This document shows, piece by piece, positions 58,672-64,000 of a DNA stretch of 64,000 bases; position 1 is the stretch's first letter, and every line of letters begins with the position of its first letter. Both the position numbers and the translations under genes were made by a program. The notes under the pieces are model-generated. The model was given only the letters and a program-made list of their open reading frames with translations, was not told where the DNA came from and searched no databases. Origin of the DNA: Pelecanus crispus (Eukaryota; Chordata; Aves; Pelecaniformes; Pelecanidae); NCBI RefSeq assembly GCF_030463565.1, contig NC_134653.1, positions 32,921,150 to 32,985,149 on the forward strand. Direction: 5' to 3'.

Positions 58672-59134
58672 CACGTGACCGCCGCCCCGCCTCCCCCCGC
58701 CCGCCGCGGCGCGCCCTCCCCACGTGACACCAGCCGCCGCCCGCCGCTGGCGCGCGCTCCCGCGCCACGTGACCCGGCCCCCCCCTCCAGCCTGCACTTG
58801 GTCACGTGGCCGGCTGCCGCCGCTGCCGCTCTCTCGCGCCCATCCCCCCCCATTCCCCCCCCGCCGCCGCTGCCGCCGCCCGGCTTTGGCGCGCGCTCCC
58901 CGCGCTCCCCCGTCACGTGACGTGGCGCTCCTCGTTTCTCCCTGCCCCAGAGGGGAAGGCGGCAAGCTCCCCACAAAAAAAACCCGTTGTCTCCAGTCGT
59001 CCTCGAAAAGCGACGTCCCCGCCGGCGGGCCCAGCCCTGGGGCGGCGGCCGGAGCCGAAACTGGCGAGCTGGGCCCGGTTCCCGGTGGGTGGGGGAGGGG
59101 AAGGCGGAGGCGAACGGCTGCAAGCGGTCACGTG
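58672..59134. promoter_or_regulatory. Cluster of six CACGTG E-boxes
   Basis: CACGTG at 58672-58677, 58721-58726, 58766-58771, 58803-58808, 58914-58919 and 59129-59134. Five extend to CACGTGA; three read GTCACGTG. These are USF/TFE/MYC-MAX-type sites. The first four are 37-49 bp apart. Confidence 0.85.
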
Positions 59135-59186
59135 ATCCCGGCTCCTCCAAGATGGCGACCGCCGCGAGGACGCGCTAGGCGGGCGC

Positions 59187-59196
59187 TCTCGCGAGA
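59187..59196. promoter_or_regulatory. TCTCGCGAGA promoter palindrome
   Basis: Exact 10-bp match to the TCTCGCGAGA element found in CpG-island housekeeping promoters, close to a plus-strand AAGATGGCG motif. Confidence 0.7.
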
Positions 59197-59420
59197 TCCG
59201 GCTCTTCGCGAGGCATCACGGGAAAAAATGGGGGGCCCCTGAGGTGGTGACGCGCGGGCCTGTACAGCGCGCAGGCGCCGGGCGGGGGAGGCCGCGCGCA
59301 TGCGCGCCACGCGCCCGCTGAGGCGGCGCGCGGCGTTGGCGGCCGTTGGAGCCGGGCGGGCTGGGCGCGGTGTTCGGCCCCCTGCGGCTGCCGGCCTGAG
59401 GAGAAATGGCGTTGTCTTGG

Positions 59421-62400
59421 CTTCCCCCCCTCCGTGTTCCCGCTGGTGAACGCGTCTCCCTTCAGGCAGCCCCCTCGGTTCCATCCCGCCGCGGTTGGCG
59501 CTGGCGTTCTTGTGGAGCCGGGCCTGGGCGCCTCCCTGTGAAAGCACGCTGAGGCGGCTGTGTAGGGCTTTGAGTAGTGCGGTGGGCTCGGTGCTACCCT
59601 GTCCGGGGATATGGACAGCCCCCCTCCCCTGCCCTCCTAGTCCCGCAACTCCGCTTCCTTCACAGGATCTTCCCGGCCCCCCCTAGGAGAATGAGGGGTG
59701 GCAGAGCGGTGCTGTGCAGGCGGCTGTTCCTGGTGACTGGTCTGGGGAGGCCACGCCTGTGGGGATGTGCTGGCACATGAGTTTTCCCTTGCAAATACTC
59801 TACAAGCTGCTAATGTGAAATTTTGTGCTGCAAAGAGCTAACTATGCTTGAAAACCTGATGACTACTTATGCGAGTTTTATGTTTGGAGAAATCTTTTTA
59901 TCACTTAAGGCCCTCAGACTGACACATCTTTGCAAAAAGAGACGGTCTTCCATTAGAACGTTTTCCCAGTTGTGTAAGAATTCCACTTTATACAAGTTTA
60001 CTTATTGTTAGGCAAACTTAACAAGGATTAAAGTAACTAATAAAGGATTAGACAGATTTAGGCTAAGCTATGTAAAGACAAAGCAATGTTAATTAAACTG
60101 ACTTAAGGAATTCAGATTAATCAGTGATGCTTCAGACACTAAATGGAGAAAGAGATGACAGAAGTCTGGCCAGAGATGAGAAGAACGATTTAAATGGCGG
60201 CTAATATCTTGATTATTACCCTCTACACCTTTCAAATCAAGGCACAATGAAGTACCGTTCACGTGCGGTGTATCTAACGTTAAATGCTTCTAAGCAGCTC
60301 CCTACGATCGTGGCAAGAAAGTGACGTTTTTGATGTCTTGAGTTGAAAAGATAGTTATCCGCCAGGCCTGCGAGCAGAAGTTATGATCGTCCTCGACGGG
60401 GAGAGGTGAGTAATCCCACTGACGGCGATGATGCTTCCTCCTGGCGTGAAATCAGCATGTGCACAATTATCTGCAGGATGCTGTTTCCCTAGGATTTTGC
60501 ATGTAACTTAAGGATCTCACTGAACGCACTTTTGTGTCAGAGACGCTCTTTTTTTATCATTGGTAGATACTATTCTGAATGTAATTATATTTTATAATCT
60601 ATGAAATGTAGTTAGCACCTACTGGCATTTTACTATGTGACTATATAAAATAATGTTGCTGAACGTTAACACTCAACAGTAACCATTAGGGCATCGTTTT
60701 TACTGGCTTTCTAGTGGAGAGGTACAACACAAATTGTCAGGATTTCATCTTGTGAATAAGAAATGTGTGTAAACGTTGTGATATTTATTTAATTGCAAAT
60801 ATGACAGGTGCTGTGTGAGAACTACAGCAAGAACTTGCTCCCAGGTGGAGATATTTGACAAGCATGTCTTGTTGGTGTATTTGAAAGAAATTGAACTTTT
60901 GAATTCAAAGGTAACCAGTCCTAAAAAATAAGATCTTTTTAAACCGGGGGAAGTGTTAGTGTAGACTGAAGGTATTTGCTCTGAAGATTTTCTTTCCTTT
61001 CTGAGCAAATCTAACACGTTGCTCACTAATTTTTCTTCCCTTCCCCCACAAAACCCTTTCACATTTCCACATTAAAACGTAGTGCTCTCAGGAGCTGCCC
61101 TTGCAGCAGCAGGGGAGAGAATATTGAGGTCACTGGGTTTTAAAGCTGGTGCTGCTCGCTCTGGAGCACAGGACACAGCCCGCACTTTCCCATCTGCTGC
61201 GTACCCGAGTCACGGCGACAGGCGCTTGCAGACAGACGCGTCCTCTTTTGGGCTGTAGCCTTATGTGTGGCAGCATTTTAGCTTCCCCTCGGGACTGGCT
61301 TTTTGGCCATAACTCCCTGAGGAAAGCTAAGGGGGGGGCAAGCCGGCATGTTTTTGTTAATTCATAAGCCTGATCCCACCGCGCTGGTGGCAGGGGCCGG
61401 CTGGAGATGACATTGTTTTCTTTGTTGCTCTGGGGAAGGTAATTACTCAGCTTGCTTTGCCCTCTAGTGGCGGCCCGCACAGCTTCCATGCAAACTCGGT
61501 TGCTTTGTTTAATATACATATGTAAAATTAATAGTAAAAATATCCAGCCCCGCAAAAGCTGAGCAAAACCACAGTAAGGGTGTTTCCAGAGCTTTCCCAG
61601 CACATTAGGAACAGTGTTCCTCAATTACTGCAAGAAGGAAATCATCGTTAGTAATTTATGAAGAATTTTTTTTTTTTCCGGTTGCATCCTAGCTATGTGA
61701 AAAGAACGGTGTGAATTGGGGTGGAAAAATCAGACCGGTGTCTGCCAAGGGCTCTGGTGCTTTTCTGGAGAGCTTGGTGTACCTGCCGTGATAGAGGAGC
61801 TCATCAGCGTGATGCCCAGCTGATGTCAGCTGGCTGCAGCCTTGTGTCTGCTGGAGTTGACAGGAAAACACCTAGCGCGTTTGGGTTGCCTTCCTGTGAA
61901 ATGCGTATGTGTGCCTTGTTAGTGAAGACGCAGATGTAAGAAATTACGATGACGATGCAGAGCTGGGTTTCTTTCGCCTTTATTCAAAGTGCTTGTTCAT
62001 GTGGAGCGCTAGCACAAAATGAGGAGAGGATAGACTGAAACACCATGCTGCCTTCTGGTGTCTCCTCCGTGGTCGCGCCGCGTTCGTGTCTTGGCCGCTC
62101 CCCGGCTGCTGAGGGACAGCCCGGGGAGGGTGAGGATGTCCCTTCTGGGCATTTGTTGCTGAAGTTGACAGTGTGGGATTTTTTTTCTGTTGTTCTTCTT
62201 AAGGAAAGAGATAGTTTTCAGTTTTATTGCCATCCTGAAGTGGCTGTAGGAATGCCCGAGAGACAAGCAGCGGCCTGCGGCTGCAGATAAGCCTTCAGTG
62301 AGAAGCGCCGATAGCGCTCTGGGTCAGCTCACGTGCTACGGACCCATATCCTGAGCTCACACAGGTAGCTGCTGTTAGGTAGGTCTTAAAAGGGCTAACA

Positions 62401-62880
62401 CAGATAAGAAGAAAGACTAGTCATATGTTGTTGCTCAATGTAAATGTTCTACTTAATGTGGAGGACCACAGAGGTCCTGTGTGGTAATTTCCTGACTTCC
62501 ATGATGACATCCACTAACGAAGAAGAAACGTTCAGCCTCCCTCAGCCTGTGTGCCCTCTTGCCTCGTTGCCACTTTCATCTTTGCAATCGTACTTTCCTC
62601 ATTTTGAAGTACATGTGCTTGACCTGTCGTGAGCTTCTGACCGGGGACATCGATGCTGACGGCCGTTCAAGCTTTTCTGGTGACTGCTCTGTGGTTTTGC
62701 TGTTTTAGCTGCCCTTGTTACGGAGTAGGGGATCACGCAAAAGGGCTTTGATGCTCCTGCGCAACGCTTGAGTATCATCTGTTCCCCAGGCAAGCTTTGA
62801 GGATGGAATTAATAGACTTAAATGTCAACCAGGGAGATTTAAGCTAGACGTTGCATAAAGCAGTCTAGTAATTTCGCGGA
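59421..62880. other. Intergenic region between SBNO1 and KMT5A promoters
   Basis: About 3.5 kb of mixed-composition DNA. No exon, RNA gene or transposon recognised. It contains the CTCF-type motif listed separately. Confidence 0.7.
61459..61470 (-). promoter_or_regulatory. CTCF-core motif
   Basis: The plus strand reads GCCCTCTAGTGG, a 12/12 match to the reverse complement of the CTCF core CCASYAGRKGGC. It sits midway between the SBNO1 and KMT5A CpG islands. Confidence 0.55.
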
Positions 62881-63452
62881 GTTTTACACTCCCGCCAGAA
62901 TGAGGGGTCCCGCGGATCCCCGCTGTGAGGCGGCGGGGGCGGTGCGCGGCAGTGGCAGGGAGGCAGGAGCTCAGCGCGGAGGTGCAGGAGGGCGGGGGTG
63001 CCGACGGGGCGGTGCCGGGCGGTGCCGGTGCCGGGCGCGCCGGGCCGCTCCTGGCCGCCGCTCCGCGGGGCACGGCCGGGGCCCGCTCCCAGCGGGGCGT
63101 CCTCCCCACGTGGCGGGGCCCTGCCGCGGAAGGGCGTTCCTTCCCGGGCAGCCAATCAGAGCGCCAGTTGCCCTTCGCACGGACCAATCAGCGCCCAGGG
63201 AACTCGCATTTAAACCCTGCTCCCGGGAGCGGCGGCCGTCTCCCTGTGACAGGGAGAGGGCGGGCTGCGGCTCTGCGCGCTACTCAGGGCCGCGGAAACG
63301 GTTATCGACACGCGGCTAAGCCAATGGGGTTGCGGAGGGGAGCGCGGCGTCTCCCTGCGGAGCGGTTGGTGTCGGCGGGGGAGCTCCTCGGGGACCCTCG
63401 GGGCAGCCCGGCCGCGGGGGGCTCCCGGGCGCCGGGCCGCGCCGCCGCGGTC

Positions 63453-63462
63453 ATGGCTAAAG
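63453..63462 (+). CDS. KMT5A: KMT5A coding exon 1
   Basis: ATG GCT AAA plus one base, then GTGCGC. Chosen because it gives the family start and joins in phase with exon 2. Confidence 0.85.
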
Positions 63463-63881
63463 GTGCGCGGGTGCGGCGGCGGGGAGGAGCGGGGCCGGCG
63501 GCGCGGTGGGGCCGTCGACACGGCGGGGGCGCGCGGCGCGGGGGCCGGGCGGCGCGGGGCATCTCCGCGGCGCGGAGGCTCCTCCCGGGAGGCGCGGGGT
63601 GCCGGGGCCGGCGGGACTCCTCCCCCGCGCGGTGTGCGCAGCTCGTCGGGAAGGGGCTGGGCCGCCGCGGCTCGCCCTGCCGCATCCAGCCCTTTAAACA
63701 TGGCGCAGGCCGCGGCGGCCGGGCGATGACCGCGGGCGGCCGCGCCGGACATGGCTCAGGCGCCGCTCTTCCCCCCTTGCTCCTAGGGAAGAACATGCCC
63801 AAGGCCAGGGCGGGCGGCGCGGAGGAGGCGAGCCCCGAGAGCGCCGAGAGGAAGGGCCCCGGCCGCCCCCGGGCCGGCGGG
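63453..63881 (+). CDS. KMT5A: KMT5A (SETD8/PR-Set7) N-terminal exons, gene runs off the right edge
   Basis: KMT5A is the nuclear SET-domain enzyme that places one methyl group on histone H4 lysine 20, acting in replication licensing and chromosome compaction. Only the N-terminus is here: 63453-63462 and 63787-63881 join in phase to 35 residues starting MAKGKNMPKARAGGAEEASP and ending RKGPGRPRAGG. The opening basic M-A-K/R-G-K/R motif and the AT-hook-like RKGPGRPR match the long KMT5A isoform as I remember it. The SET domain lies outside the window. The first donor AAAG|GTGCGC and the acceptor CTTGCTCCTAG border a 324-bp GC-rich intron. Confidence 0.88.
63787..63881 (+). CDS. KMT5A: KMT5A coding exon 2
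   Basis: 95 nt ending GCCGGCGGG|GTAAGC, phase 0. Contains KGPGRPR, an AT-hook-like motif. Confidence 0.88.
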
Positions 63882-64000
63882 GTAAGCACTGCCCGGGCCT
63901 GGGCGGGTGGAGCGGAGCGGGGCGGGCGGCTCCCGGGGTCTGCTGCGCCCTCCGCTTCCCCCCGCGGGGCGGGCGAGCCGGCCTGCGGGCTGCTCCGGGA

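Larger units (their letters stand above)
57480..59420. promoter_or_regulatory. SBNO1 CpG-island promoter, probably bidirectional
   Basis: Strong CpG density, no TATA. Contains six CACGTG boxes, an E2F-type TTTGGCGC (58885-58892), a TCTCGCGAGA palindrome (59187-59196), and YY1-like AAGATGGCG motifs on both strands (minus near 58595-58605, plus near 59150-59158), consistent with divergent start sites. No product is known for the plus direction. Confidence 0.65.
62880..64000 (+). promoter_or_regulatory. KMT5A CpG-island promoter
   Basis: GC-rich, CpG-dense DNA. Three plus-strand CCAAT boxes (63152-63156, 63184-63188, 63321-63325), a CACGTG at 63107-63112 and a TTTAAA near 63209-63214. CCAAT boxes 32 bp apart are typical NF-Y arrangements in cell-cycle promoters, which fits KMT5A's known cell-cycle control. 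Confidence 0.65.

Noticed and set aside
57907-59547. Arg/Pro/Gly-rich open frames up to 204 codons in the SBNO1 promoter
   Set aside because: Same composition effect; no conserved motif, and both strands are equally open.
63700-63729. ATG GCG CAG near 63700 as KMT5A start
   Set aside because: It lies in the intron between the two phased coding exons and meets a stop (TGA) within ten codons.
63210-63889. Minus-strand open frames of 180 and 195 codons over KMT5A
   Set aside because: GC-rich shadows opposite the KMT5A promoter and exons.

Overview
This is vertebrate nuclear DNA, most likely from a bird. Three spliced genes can be rebuilt from exon homology, splice sites and reading phase. They are CDK2AP1 (minus strand, last exon off the left edge), SBNO1 (minus strand, complete coding sequence) and KMT5A/SETD8 (plus strand, first two coding exons only, running off the right edge). 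This is the order of human 12q24.31. Short introns, GC-rich CpG-island promoters and a solo LTR of a kind I recognise from bird genomes point to Aves. I cannot name the species. Protein identities rest on recall of the families; no search was run.

Layout. 1-12049: CDK2AP1 coding exons 3, 2 and 1, with introns of about 0.9 and 10 kb, under a CpG island at about 11280-12640. 12640-20570: intergenic, no gene seen. 20575-25510: AT-rich, gene-poor DNA that may be an extended SBNO1 3' UTR. 25510-26783: proximal SBNO1 3' UTR with an AATAAA at 25528-25533 (minus). 26784-51871: 31 coding exons of SBNO1 with consistent phase throughout (4176 nt, 1391 residues plus stop). 51874-58593: SBNO1 5' intron and candidate leader exons. 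57480-59420: CpG-island promoter with a cluster of CACGTG boxes. 59420-62880: intergenic, with one exact CTCF-core match. 62880-64000: KMT5A CpG island, CCAAT boxes and the first two coding exons.

Functionally, all three products act in the nucleus on chromatin or transcription: CDK2AP1 is a NuRD-associated CDK2-binding protein, SBNO1 a DExH helicase-like regulator of the strawberry-notch family, and KMT5A the histone H4K20 monomethyltransferase. They are neighbours by old synteny, not an operon.

The most interesting sequence-level points are: a minor-spliceosome (U12-type) intron in SBNO1 directly before the DECH box; a second SBNO1 intron whose 3' splice site lies 45 nt beyond a consensus branch point across an AG-free zone; a tandem AG-AG acceptor at the SBNO1 start codon that decides between an in-frame N-terminal extension and an overlapping upstream ORF; a solo LTR with an exact 5-bp duplication ending 36 bp from an SBNO1 splice donor; and six CACGTG motifs in about 460 bp of the SBNO1 promoter. 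I saw no prokaryotic features, CRISPR arrays, tRNAs or rRNAs, and no wholly unknown gene system.
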